64,000 nucleotides of DNA, from assembly GCA_002551355.1 (NCBI GenBank), contig NTHE01000005.1, positions 62,001 to 126,000 on the forward strand. The letters run 5' to 3'. The notes beneath the pieces were generated by a model. The model was not told where the DNA came from. It searched no databases and saw only the letters and a list, made by a program, of their open reading frames with translations. This DNA is from Streptomyces sp. man185. GTDB taxonomy: Bacteria; Actinomycetota; Actinomycetes; Streptomycetales; Streptomycetaceae. A program made the position numbers and the translations under genes. This document shows, one piece after another, positions 53,616 to 62,530 of this stretch (positions are counted from its first letter, which is position 1; every line of letters starts with the position of its first letter).

Positions 53616-53804
53616 CTATTTCCTCCCCCGCACACCAGCGACGAAACCGGTCCAGGCCGCATGGCCGACGGTTATACGAGGACCCTCGGGCCTCGTCGAG
53701 TCGCGTACTCCCACGGTCGCGGACAGGTCGGCGACCTCCACGCACTCCGTTCCGGTGCCCCCGCTGTACGACGACTTGAACCAATGACCGACGCGGTGAA
53801 CCAT
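53616..53804 (-). CDS. DUF397 domain protein
   Basis: 62 aa. WFKSSYSGGTGTECVEVADLSATVGVRDSTRPEGP then AWTGFVAGVR is a textbook DUF397 peptide (SSYSxxxGxxCVEVA). Its ATG overlaps the stop of the upstream XRE gene (TGATG), so the two are translationally coupled, as in whiJ loci. GGGAG lies 5 nt upstream. Confidence 0.93.
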   Translation of the reverse strand: MVHRVGHWFKSSYSGGTGTECVEVADLSATVGVRDSTRPEGPRITVGHAAWTGFVAGVRGRK

Positions 53805-54649
53805 CAAATCTCCCTGCTCACTTGATTCAGGAGCACGGCAGACCGCTCGATGTTCAGGGCCTGCGCACGCAGATAATTGAACGCCAACTTATAGCGTGAC
53901 AGTTCCTGGGGCTTCTCCATGAAGAGGCCGCCTCCGATGATGTCCACGTACACGACGTCGAGCTCGGGCGTCCGGCCGCCGAGCACGACGAAGCTGCCCA
54001 CTGCCGCCGCGTGGGCGCCGGTCTCGAACGGCAGGATCTGCACGGTGACATGAGGGCGTCGGGCCTGTTCGAGCAGATGGCGCAGCTGTGCTCGCATGGT
54101 CTCGCTTCCGCCCACGACGCGGCGGATCACCGCCTCGTCGACCACCGCCCAGATGTGGGGTGGCTCGGGTCGTTCGAGCAGCTCCTGCCGCTTCATGCGG
54201 ATGTCCACCATGTGCTCGATCTCCTGGTCCGAGCACCGCATCTCGGAGGCACGGTGTACGGCTTCGGCGTAGGCGCGCGTCTGGAGCAGCCCGGGGACGT
54301 ACATGCAGGCGTAGTGGTCCTCGCTGACCACTTCGTCCTCCAGGGTCAACATGAGGTTCATGGACTCGGGGATGGGGTCCGCGAGCGAGCGCCACCATCC
54401 CTGGATGCGTGCGCCCTTGGCCAGCTCGACGAGTGAGGAGCGTTCGTCGTCCGTGGTGCCGTACTCGCGGCACAGGGCGTCCACGGCCGGCCACTTGACC
54501 GTGCCTTCCTTCCGCTCGTAGCGGCTCAGGGTCGCTTTGGAGATGCCGACCAGCGCCCCCGCCTCCTCCAGGGTGAGGCCCTTGCGCTCACGCAGGCGGC
54601 GCAGGTCGGCACCGAGTTGGCGCCTGCGGGTGGTGGGTCCGACTGTCAT
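53804..54649 (-). CDS. XRE-family regulator with DUF5753 sensor domain (WhiJ paralogue)
   Basis: 281 aa. N-terminal helix-turn-helix (LRERKGLTLEEAGALVGISKATLSRYERKEG, about 18-50) and DUF5753 (YVPGLLQTRAYAEAVHRAS, HVTVQILPFETGAHAAAVGSFVVLGG, VYVDIIGGGLFMEKPQELSRY). Coupled to the DUF397 gene and divergent from an HATPase gene: the three-gene whiJ-type arrangement. Confidence 0.93.
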   Translation of the reverse strand: MTVGPTTRRRQLGADLRRLRERKGLTLEEAGALVGISKATLSRYERKEGTVKWPAVDALCREYGTTDDERSSLVELAKGARIQGWWRSLADPIPESMNLMLTLEDEVVSEDHYACMYVPGLLQTRAYAEAVHRASEMRCSDQEIEHMVDIRMKRQELLERPEPPHIWAVVDEAVIRRVVGGSETMRAQLRHLLEQARRPHVTVQILPFETGAHAAAVGSFVVLGGRTPELDVVYVDIIGGGLFMEKPQELSRYKLAFNYLRAQALNIERSAVLLNQVSREI

Positions 54650-54844
54650 GGCTGTGGTTCCTCACGTTGACGCTTCAGAGCGTGCACGGCTGATCGTTGT
54701 ACGGGCAAGTGGGCGTGCGCGGGGGGCGTGCGGCATAGCGGCGGGCTCCCGAGAGTCGTTGGTGAGAGTTTCAAAATGAGAGTTCCAATGACACTCTTCT
54801 CTTACGCGTGGTCACGTTTGGTGATCGCGAGTCTGCTGGGAGCG

Positions 54845-55510
54845 GTGATCGACATGGACGGCTGTCGTTTCGGTGTGGTGCGCAAGGCCTGGGAGATGCC
54901 ATTCCTGGCGGAGCCGGCGGGGTTGGCAGGGCTGAGAAACGCCGTCAGGTTTCGGCTGGACCTCTGGGGGCTGGCCGACATCGCCCCCGATGCTCAGCTC
55001 TGCGCTTCGGAGTTGGCGGCGAACGTGTTCAAACACGTGGGGCCGGGCACGTGTGCACGCCTCGCCGTGTCCATGAACGGTGGTCGCCTGCGTATCGAGG
55101 TGAGCGACCCGGACGCGCGGGGCGTTCCCGTCCTCGCCACGCGAGAGGACGGGGAGGAGCACGGGCGCGGATTGGTTCTCGTGGACGCTCTCGCCGATCG
55201 CTGGGGTGTCATCCTCCGGGCCGACTCGAAGGCCACCTGGTGCGAGCTGGTCACCGGGTTGCGGTCGTCGGTCGACCACATGGACGGACCCCAGGTTGCG
55301 AGGGCCGAAGCCTTGCTCGGTCTGCTCGGAGTTTCCGGGCGGGACAAGGGCGTTGAGCGGGGACCGCTGACCGTGGCGCACGCGGAGGAGTCGGCCATCG
55401 ATGTGATCGCCGACCTCCTCCACTGGCTTCGGGCCCACGGGTGCGATCCGGACGGGGCCCTGGACCGCGCGCAGGCGCACTTCGAGACGGAATTGACCGA
55501 AGCCGCGTGA
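54845..55510 (+). CDS. HATPase_c ATP-binding protein (anti-sigma-factor-like)
   Basis: 221 aa from the GTG at 54845 (ATG at 54854 equally possible). Upstream in-frame codons are rich in AGA, ACA, TCA and TTG and are unlikely to be translated. GHKL features: N-box LCASELAANVFKHVG, G1 box LRIEVSDPDARGVPV, G2 box EHGRGLVLVDALADRWGV. This is the RsbW/AbaA-like group that pairs with WhiJ regulators. A C-terminal helical extension (IDVIADLLHWLRAHGCDPDG) is unusual for the group. It ends 8 bp from the convergent drmB stop. Confidence 0.85.
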   Translation: MIDMDGCRFGVVRKAWEMPFLAEPAGLAGLRNAVRFRLDLWGLADIAPDAQLCASELAANVFKHVGPGTCARLAVSMNGGRLRIEVSDPDARGVPVLATREDGEEHGRGLVLVDALADRWGVILRADSKATWCELVTGLRSSVDHMDGPQVARAEALLGLLGVSGRDKGVERGPLTVAHAEESAIDVIADLLHWLRAHGCDPDGALDRAQAHFETELTEAA

Positions 55511-55518
55511 CCGCGGGC

Positions 55519-57363
55519 TCAGTGGTTCAGTACGTCGCTGAAGAATCCGATGGACGGATTCTCCGGCGTGCCGACGAGGAGAGCGCGGTCGAGCAGACCG
55601 TTGTTGTGCTCGCAACTCGTCTCCGGCAGCAGCACGCAAGCATGGCAAGCCGCCATGTTGATCCCGCCGACGCCGCTTCCTTCCGACTCGACGCAGAGAG
55701 GATCCGCGGAACACCAACGCGCCCTGTCCAAAGCCGAATCAAGGGTCCTTCGGAGGCGGTTTGGCTCGCCCTGCGCGACCAGGCCCCCCAGGCTGCCCGC
55801 GGAGTCGCTCGTCGCGGTGCAGATGAGGATGCCCGCCATGGTGTCGCTCGTGTAGAGCCGCTCCCGCAGGGACGCCGCGGGGTAGCCCCCGTCCAGACTC
55901 CACTCATTGATCAGCGAGTGCGCCAGAGTGTGGAGCAGGACCATGCGGGGGGAGGCCGGCGAGTCGGGCACGCTGTCCGGGTCCTGGGCACGTTCGTGCA
56001 TCATCCGGGTGTGGTTGGTCCGTATGCGATCGGCACGCGCCGCCACGGCGACGCTCCGGGCCCAGGCGTCCAGCCGCTCCTCGTCGAGTCGGAAGAAGAC
56101 GCCCTCGCCCTGGACCTCCATCGCGGGCAGCCAGTCGAGTTCCTTGAGGGACAGGGCTGCCTCGTGGACGTCCGCGCGGGTGTCCGGGGTGTCGACCCGG
56201 GAGAACGCCTTCAGTGCACGCACTTCCCGCAGCCGCTTCACCAGCATCGGACCCGTGACCCCGTACGGTGTCAGCACGGTCGAGGAGGAATGGGGAGGTT
56301 CACAGACGAACCGGTCATCGTGGCCGGTCCCCTTCTCTGGCTGCCCCGCGATCAGCCGGTCGTACTCCTGTTTCCGCAGCGCGATGAAGGCACTGTCCAC
56401 GGAGGCGTCGCCGTCGGCGTCCGTGTCCTCCTGGTTCTCCGCTTCGAGCAGGGCGATGACCCTGTCGGCCGAGAACTCGTACGGCTTCGTCAGTGTGAGG
56501 GCCTTGAGAAAGCCTCGGATGCCGCGCTCGTCGCCCTCCTCGTACATCTTGCGCAGGTCGTCCATGTGGTCTTCGAGCCGAGTGAAATGCTCGTCGCTCC
56601 ACGGGGGGATCGACAACGCCGTCCGCACGATCGGCTGCCAGGCGACGGACGAACCGCGCTGCAGCGTGCGCGGCCTCTCTGAGCAGTGATCGGTCGGCGC
56701 GTCCTTCAACCAGGGGCGCTTGCCGCTGCAGAACACCTTCAGGTCCGACAGAGCCGTTCCGCTGAACGCGCCTTCCATCGACACCTCGGGCACTCCGCAG
56801 GTGCAGGAGATCAGGACCGACCGGAGGGAGGCGGTCTTTCCGCTCGTGCGCAGCCGCATCGTTCCGCCGCAGAGACCAGTCTCGCCCTCCTGCCGGTTCT
56901 TGCGGTGCACCCACTTCCAGTACGGGAAGTCGTCGATGTGGCCCTTCGCGCAGGCCATGACGAAGCGCGAGGGAACGAGGTCCTCTTCGCAGTCACCGCA
57001 TTCGTTCCTCCCCGGAGGGGAGTTGAACTGTCTAACGTGCTGGAGGGTGTGGCACTCCGGGCAGGAATGCCACAGAGGGAATCGGCGGACGTGCACGCCG
57101 TCCTTGCTTGTGTCGTCCGATGCCGGTGGGAGGCGGAACGACTTCACCCCGAGAACCCGGGCCAATCGGTGCTCGTGGATGGTCGGTGCCTCGCTGATGT
57201 TCCAGGAGTCGGTTCCGGCCACTATGAACGACTCGTTGTCCACAGCGACCATGGATCCGACGCCGTACGTCGTGATCATCTGGGCGCGCCGGACGGAACC
57301 GCGGCGGGGATAGCTGCGCTCCGGCGCTCCGGTCCGGCGGCGTCGGGCGGGGGGCGGGGTCAT
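55519..57363 (-). CDS. drmB: DrmB-like DUF1998 protein (DISARM-related)
   Basis: 614 aa; the ATG at 57363 overlaps the drmA stop (ATGA). The N-terminus RRGSVRRAQMITTYGVGSMVAVDN is the DrmB opening motif. Zinc-ribbon cysteines follow (CPECHTLQHV, CGDCEEDL). The C-terminal DUF1998 domain shows LLHTLAHSLINEWSL, GILICTATSDSAGSLGGLV and the cysteine cluster CHACVLLPETSCEHNNGLLDRALL. In DISARM, DrmB binds DrmA and forms the DNA-translocating DrmAB core. No drmC follows; the next gene is convergent. Confidence 0.9.
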   Translation of the reverse strand: MTPPPARRRRTGAPERSYPRRGSVRRAQMITTYGVGSMVAVDNESFIVAGTDSWNISEAPTIHEHRLARVLGVKSFRLPPASDDTSKDGVHVRRFPLWHSCPECHTLQHVRQFNSPPGRNECGDCEEDLVPSRFVMACAKGHIDDFPYWKWVHRKNRQEGETGLCGGTMRLRTSGKTASLRSVLISCTCGVPEVSMEGAFSGTALSDLKVFCSGKRPWLKDAPTDHCSERPRTLQRGSSVAWQPIVRTALSIPPWSDEHFTRLEDHMDDLRKMYEEGDERGIRGFLKALTLTKPYEFSADRVIALLEAENQEDTDADGDASVDSAFIALRKQEYDRLIAGQPEKGTGHDDRFVCEPPHSSSTVLTPYGVTGPMLVKRLREVRALKAFSRVDTPDTRADVHEAALSLKELDWLPAMEVQGEGVFFRLDEERLDAWARSVAVAARADRIRTNHTRMMHERAQDPDSVPDSPASPRMVLLHTLAHSLINEWSLDGGYPAASLRERLYTSDTMAGILICTATSDSAGSLGGLVAQGEPNRLRRTLDSALDRARWCSADPLCVESEGSGVGGINMAACHACVLLPETSCEHNNGLLDRALLVGTPENPSIGFFSDVLNH

Positions 57364-60300
57364 CGGGTTGCCTCCATGAACAGACCGGACTCGGCATCGA
57401 CATCGCGCAGACTCCAGAGCGTCTGCCAGGCGTTCTTGTCGGGGTCTTCGTCGTCGAACGTGCACAGCAGCGAGGCTGTCCGCTTGCCTCGCTTCGGCTC
57501 GTAGAGCAGGCCGCCGTGGGATGCCGCCAGATCCGACCACCAATCGACGAACTCGTCGTAGGCGTCTGCCGTCGCCTCGTACTCCTCCTTGTCGATCTTC
57601 CCGACCCGAGCCAGCAGTGTGGTCCGCACGATCCGGTCCAGCTCCCCGCGGAACTCGTCGATCCGTCCCGCACCGTCGTTCGGACGGGCCTCGGGGATCA
57701 TGATCCGGGCGAGCGCGACGACGACGGCGTGCAGGCCCCGCTCGCGGGAGCGGGAGGAGAACGGCGTCACGCTGGTCGACTCCACCTCGCGGTACAGCGC
57801 GGAGTGGTAGTGCTGAAAGCTCTCGTAGTGCGAACGGTCCCTGGACCGCCTCGAGTTGAGCATCACAGTCACCAGGCCGGGGTGGCGGCGGCCCACGCGA
57901 CTGGTCGCCTGGATGTACTCGGCCGTGGTCTGGGGCTGTCCCATGACGGCCATCAGCCCGAGTCGGTCCACGTCGACGCCGACCGAGATCATGTTCGTGG
58001 CGAGGAGAACGTCCACGGCATCGGGGTGCCCCAGCCGCTGCTCCACCTGCTTCAGACGTTTCGGCACCTCGCTGGAGTTGGCGCGGCTCGTCAACTCGGT
58101 CTGTTCCAGGATCTTTCGCCGTGTGTTCCCGTCGCGGTCGGCCAGGTAGCCGAGGTGCGCTTCGACGTCGTCGTGGACCTGCAGCTCGGCAGCGGCCAAC
58201 AGCCTGAGGCTGTTGAAGTATCCGACGAGCGTCCAGTAGGCGTCACGGACCTGTTCGTCGTCCTTGCCCTGTGCGGCCCGGTGGAGCAGGTTGGCATACG
58301 TACGGATGAGCAGCGTGGACTGGCTCGTGCTCGGCGTGAGGAGGCCGACGTACTGCCTGCTCGCCTTGCGTTCCTTGGGGGTTTCCACCGCGAACCACGA
58401 GTCCCTGGCGTCGATGCCCGCCGGCGGGAACTGGGCGACGGCATCGCGGGCGAACAGACTGCGGCCCTGCTCGGAGGCCCGACGGATCGTCGCCGTCGAC
58501 GCGATGATCTTCGGCTCTTCCGCGAGCAGGTCCACCGCCGTCTCGTAGAGCCCGGTGAGTGTTCCGAGCGGCCCCGAGATGAGGTGCAGCTCGTCCTGGA
58601 CGATCAGCTCCGGAGGAGGTGTGTCGTCCTCCCGGTCACGGTTGAACAGTGCCGCGGTCTGTTCGCGCCACGGCATGGCGGCGAACTTGTCGACGGTCGC
58701 GATCACCAGCGTCGGTCGCGCGTCGTAGACGGCCTCGTCGATCAGGTGGACCGGCAGTCCGTCGCGGAAGTCGCACCACGTGTCGGGGCAGCGGACGTGC
58801 ATCCGCTTCGCCTCTTCGTCGACCTCGTACTGGAACGCGTCGATGCGCGTGCCGCACCAGGGGCACGCGTGCAGCTGGACCGGGTTCTTCTCCTGGAGTT
58901 CCTTCTCCTTCCTGAGCTCCACGAGGCTCTCCTCGGCGACCGACAGCTTGTTCGGTGTGGCGGACTGGCCCACCCACATGCCGATGGAGATTGGCTCCGT
59001 CCCCAGTGTCTGTTCGTCACCGAGACGAATGCGCTCCATGGCGCAGATCAGGGATGCGGCACGCTCGAACTGCTGCAGGGTGAGCAGCCGCAGGGTGTAG
59101 CGCATCAACACGGTCACGCCCCCGCCCTGCTCCTTGTGCCGCATACGGCGCAGGAAGGTCGTGAAGGCGATCAGACCGAGATACGCCTCGGTCTTGCCAC
59201 CACCGGTGGGGAACCAGAGAAGGTCGGCGATCTGACGGTCGTCGTGCTTCGGGTCCACGATCCCTTCGAGGCAGAGCAGCACGAAGGAGATCTGGAACGG
59301 TCGCCACCGACTCGCGGACGTATCCGGATCGCCCACCCGGCCGTTCTTCACCCACTCACTGCGGCCCCGCTGCTGGGACATCGCACGGTTGGCGAGACGG
59401 AACGCCCGCATCGCTTCGCTGTCCGTACCGAGGACCCGGATCCCTCGACGCATGCGGGCCAGCGCCGCTCCGCAGTGCTCGATCTGCTTCCGTGCCGGGG
59501 CCTCGTGCGGTGTGCCCCGGAAGGCCTCGGCCTCCGCCTCCTTGCGGTCGATCCACTCCGCGTACCCGGCCATCAGGTCATTGAGAGCGCCAAGTACCTC
59601 GTTCTCGGGGCGGGTCGCCAGGCTCTCCATGGTGAGGGCCGAGTCGTCGATGTCGGGGTTGGAGTCGGTGAGCAGCACATCGTGCGCCGGAACGAACTCG
59701 GTGCGTACGGTGGAGATCGCCGCGCGTTCGATGTTCGGGTCACCGATCGGGGGCGGGGTCCAGTCCCAGTCCGCCGAGCAGCCGTGGCCGACGGCGAAGG
59801 TCGGCGCGTGCCGGTGCAGCAGTCGACTCGTGGCGACCTCCGGGTCGATCACCGTACGCTCGGACGGGCGGTCGACCAGGCCGGGCGCACCGGACTCGGT
59901 GGTCACGGTCAGGCGGGGCTGGTAGAGGCAGAACGCGTCCTGGAGGGCGTACTTGCCCACGCGGTGTGTATTGATCAGCGTGATCGTCACGGTGACCGTG
60001 CCGCTCCCCGGGGCCTTCGGCCGGACGACGACGTCCAACGCCGGGCCTTCGAGCGGATCGTCCGGCGTCCTGTCCTGACGAATGCCGTTCAGCCGATAGC
60101 GACGGGGCACGGTCACATCGACGGTCACGGGGCGCATGGACAGCTCGCGCCGACGCCACCGCTCCTTCTGCTCGGACACCGTCCGGGCCTCGGCCCGCTC
60201 GGCGGCCACCGGGCGCCCCTCGGAGTCGACCGGATCGTACGCCGCGACCTCCGTGTTCACGAGAAGTCGGGGAGCGATTGTCGGGTCCACGGCGAAGGTC

Positions 60301-60620
60301 AGCCCCATGGAGGAGGGGCGTCGGTCGCCGACATGGGCCGTACCGAGTTCTGGCAGCGGATCTTCGATGTCCCGGCCCCTCCGCACGAGCGGAGCGTCGT
60401 CGAGTCCGTCGTTCTCGGCCGCGGCCTCCCGGAGCGCACGCCCGGACTCGGGATCGGAGGCCCTCGGGAACAACACCCCTATCGGGTAGGTGGTGATCGG
60501 CGGATCCTGGGTCAGGACCTCGTCGGTGGAGCCCGGGCCGAGCAGGTCCCTGCGGAGCTGCTCGACGAGACCTTCCCTGAGCGCGTAGTGGGCGGCGTGC
60601 GTGCTGGTCCCGTCAGTCAT
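57360..60620 (-). CDS. drmA: DrmA-like SF2 helicase (DISARM-related)
   Basis: 1086 aa; the ATG at 60620 overlaps the UvrD stop (ATGA). A long N-terminal region without recognised motifs (residues 1-440) precedes the SF2 helicase: Walker A FPTGGGKTEAYLG from residue 470, Walker B variant QDELH with D676, STATIRR, and motif VI QATSRVGRRHPG. A zinc ribbon (CPWCGTRID...CPDTWCDF) is inserted between motifs. The C-terminus carries LLYEPKRGKRTASLLCTF. In DISARM, DrmA is the core helicase that, with DrmB, senses and translocates on phage DNA. Confidence 0.9.
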   Translation of the reverse strand: MTDGTSTHAAHYALREGLVEQLRRDLLGPGSTDEVLTQDPPITTYPIGVLFPRASDPESGRALREAAAENDGLDDAPLVRRGRDIEDPLPELGTAHVGDRRPSSMGLTFAVDPTIAPRLLVNTEVAAYDPVDSEGRPVAAERAEARTVSEQKERWRRRELSMRPVTVDVTVPRRYRLNGIRQDRTPDDPLEGPALDVVVRPKAPGSGTVTVTITLINTHRVGKYALQDAFCLYQPRLTVTTESGAPGLVDRPSERTVIDPEVATSRLLHRHAPTFAVGHGCSADWDWTPPPIGDPNIERAAISTVRTEFVPAHDVLLTDSNPDIDDSALTMESLATRPENEVLGALNDLMAGYAEWIDRKEAEAEAFRGTPHEAPARKQIEHCGAALARMRRGIRVLGTDSEAMRAFRLANRAMSQQRGRSEWVKNGRVGDPDTSASRWRPFQISFVLLCLEGIVDPKHDDRQIADLLWFPTGGGKTEAYLGLIAFTTFLRRMRHKEQGGGVTVLMRYTLRLLTLQQFERAASLICAMERIRLGDEQTLGTEPISIGMWVGQSATPNKLSVAEESLVELRKEKELQEKNPVQLHACPWCGTRIDAFQYEVDEEAKRMHVRCPDTWCDFRDGLPVHLIDEAVYDARPTLVIATVDKFAAMPWREQTAALFNRDREDDTPPPELIVQDELHLISGPLGTLTGLYETAVDLLAEEPKIIASTATIRRASEQGRSLFARDAVAQFPPAGIDARDSWFAVETPKERKASRQYVGLLTPSTSQSTLLIRTYANLLHRAAQGKDDEQVRDAYWTLVGYFNSLRLLAAAELQVHDDVEAHLGYLADRDGNTRRKILEQTELTSRANSSEVPKRLKQVEQRLGHPDAVDVLLATNMISVGVDVDRLGLMAVMGQPQTTAEYIQATSRVGRRHPGLVTVMLNSRRSRDRSHYESFQHYHSALYREVESTSVTPFSSRSRERGLHAVVVALARIMIPEARPNDGAGRIDEFRGELDRIVRTTLLARVGKIDKEEYEATADAYDEFVDWWSDLAASHGGLLYEPKRGKRTASLLCTFDDEDPDKNAWQTLWSLRDVDAESGLFMEATR

Positions 60621-62530
60621 CCGAGGATGCCTTCCTGCGTGTTCCTTGCGGCGCGCCTGTAGCGCCCGAGTCCTGACATGCGGGGCACCGCCCAGATGCC
60701 GTGGTCGCCCAGCCCGGCGCGTGCGCCGGACGCGGTACTGCCCGCGACGCTCTCCAGACAGTCGACCCGGAAGCCGGCGATCTCCACCGGCCAGTTGATC
60801 TCCCACGTCTTGTTGATCTTCAGGGAGGTATGGAGGTCCTTGCGGAACCGCTCCGAGACGACGGAGATCGCCCGATCCCCGTGGAAGACGGTGTACGGAG
60901 GACTCTGGTCGGCGCCCATGGTCATCTCGTGCTGAGGGCGGAGCGTCAGTACGTCACCGGGTGAGACCGACGACGCCAGGTAGTCCTGCACGTCCGCCGC
61001 GTCGTCGAAGAAGCCGACCGTGCCCGGCGGGTGCTCCCGACATACGTCCTGCCCGCCGGCGGCGATGCCGTCCCGGATGTACGGCTTCCACGCGCCGAGG
61101 TACCACCGTTCGGTCACCCGGTCCCGGCGCACGAGTGCTGTGTCCGGTGACGCGATGCGGAACAGATCGTCCCGGGCGCGGGTCATCGCGACGTACAGCG
61201 AACGGGCCTCGGCTGCCGGGTCCACATGGCCGTGCTGCTTGCGCAGTTCCGCGGTGGTGGCCGGTTCGACCACGATGACCCGATCGAACTCGAGCCCCTT
61301 GGCACGGTGCACGGTCGACACCACCAGGTTCGAGGGTTCCACGGCCGCCAAGTCGTCAGGGAAGCGTCCCTCCGCCACCAGGCACCGTACCGCCGAGACA
61401 TCCATCAACCCTCTGGGCGCGCGGGCGGCGCCCCGCAGGGAACGCCAGATCCGCGCATGGTCCCCGACGGGAGCGGTCGGTCCGGTGGCGAGCAGTTCCA
61501 GGAAGCGCTCCTCGGTCAGCGTTGTGCTACCGGTGTGCCTCAGGACAGAGCTGACCCAGGCTGGGACAGGGCGGTCCTGCAACGCGCGCTGGACCCGGTG
61601 CGGCACGCCGAGGGAGAACAGCTTCTCGGACAGCACCAGAGCCTGGCGGTTGTCCCTGCAGAGAATGGCGCAGGTGCCCGGGTAGCCGCGGAGCGACTCG
61701 ACGGTCGACTCCGCCTCCAGAGGACTGAGATCGGGGCACGACCGCAGGAGATCGGTCAGCTGCCGGTGGAACTTCTCGCCCGCCGAATCGGATTCGGCGG
61801 GTTCTGACGGCAGCCTCTTGAGCGCGTCGCCGAGCTTGAGCGCCGTACGTGCCTCCTGGGTCCGGGCCCGGAAGTTGGTGGTGAGGTGCAGCTCGACCAG
61901 ATCGTCCGGGTAGGAGGCCCGCAGCCAGTCGAAGAAGTAGTTGGTCTCTGCGGCACGGGCATCCTGGTCGGAGACCTGGAAGCCGAAGATGGCCTGGGCG
62001 CCATCCCCCACCACAGTGAACCCGCAGTTGTCCTGGAAGCGGTCCAGCAGCGTCTCCACCATGTCCCGGCGGTCACCCACCAGGTCCTGGACCTCGTCGA
62101 TCACCACGTGGGCGGGGGCACCCTGTTCGCTCTCCTCGACCGCGCCCCGGAGAACGGCCTCGGTCGTCTCCCGGATCCGCTCGTCGAAGCGCAGCGCACC
62201 CCAGTCCCGGTCCGGCTGCTCGGCGCGCAGCACCGAATAGGCCCAGGAGTCGAATGTCTGCACCCGGACCCGGCGTGCCTCCCGGGCGTGCAGCGCGATC
62301 CGCTCGCGCAGCTCACGGACTGCCGCGCGCGAGAAACTGAGCACCAGGATCTCGCCCGCCTCCAGCGCGTCGTCCTCGTGTCCCATCAGGGCATCGAGCC
62401 GGCGGACCAGCGTGTGTGTCTTGCCCGCGCCCGCGCCGGCGGTGACCAGCAGCCGGGCGTCCCAGGGCTGCTCGACCACGGCCCGCTGTTCCTCGGTCAA
62501 TTGCGGGCTGTCGTGGTACGCGTCGGTCAC
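60617..62530 (-). CDS. UvrD/Rep-type SF1 helicase
   Basis: 637 aa from the GTG at 62530, which overlaps the stop of the upstream helicase (GTGA); GGAGGG lies 4 nt upstream. A GTG at 62542 is an alternative. Walker A GAGAGKTHT at residues 32-40, VLSFSRAAVRELRERI, Walker B VIDEVQDLVG, VVGDGAQAIFGF, VSTVHRAKGLEFDRVIVVEP and LYVAMTRARDDL. The C-terminal 140 residues after the helicase core (FFDDAADVQDYLASSVSPGD, TWEINWPVEIAGFRVDCLE) are not a PD-(D/E)XK domain that can be recognised. It is coupled to drmA. Confidence 0.92.
   Translation of the reverse strand: MTDAYHDSPQLTEEQRAVVEQPWDARLLVTAGAGAGKTHTLVRRLDALMGHEDDALEAGEILVLSFSRAAVRELRERIALHAREARRVRVQTFDSWAYSVLRAEQPDRDWGALRFDERIRETTEAVLRGAVEESEQGAPAHVVIDEVQDLVGDRRDMVETLLDRFQDNCGFTVVGDGAQAIFGFQVSDQDARAAETNYFFDWLRASYPDDLVELHLTTNFRARTQEARTALKLGDALKRLPSEPAESDSAGEKFHRQLTDLLRSCPDLSPLEAESTVESLRGYPGTCAILCRDNRQALVLSEKLFSLGVPHRVQRALQDRPVPAWVSSVLRHTGSTTLTEERFLELLATGPTAPVGDHARIWRSLRGAARAPRGLMDVSAVRCLVAEGRFPDDLAAVEPSNLVVSTVHRAKGLEFDRVIVVEPATTAELRKQHGHVDPAAEARSLYVAMTRARDDLFRIASPDTALVRRDRVTERWYLGAWKPYIRDGIAAGGQDVCREHPPGTVGFFDDAADVQDYLASSVSPGDVLTLRPQHEMTMGADQSPPYTVFHGDRAISVVSERFRKDLHTSLKINKTWEINWPVEIAGFRVDCLESVAGSTASGARAGLGDHGIWAVPRMSGLGRYRRAARNTQEGILG

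Noticed and set aside
57516..60662. Plus-strand open frame of about 1048 codons opposite drmA
   Set aside because: It is a mirror of the minus-strand gene: the low-complexity Arg/Val/Gly/Leu composition is typical of antisense frames in high-GC DNA, whereas the minus strand gives intact helicase motifs.
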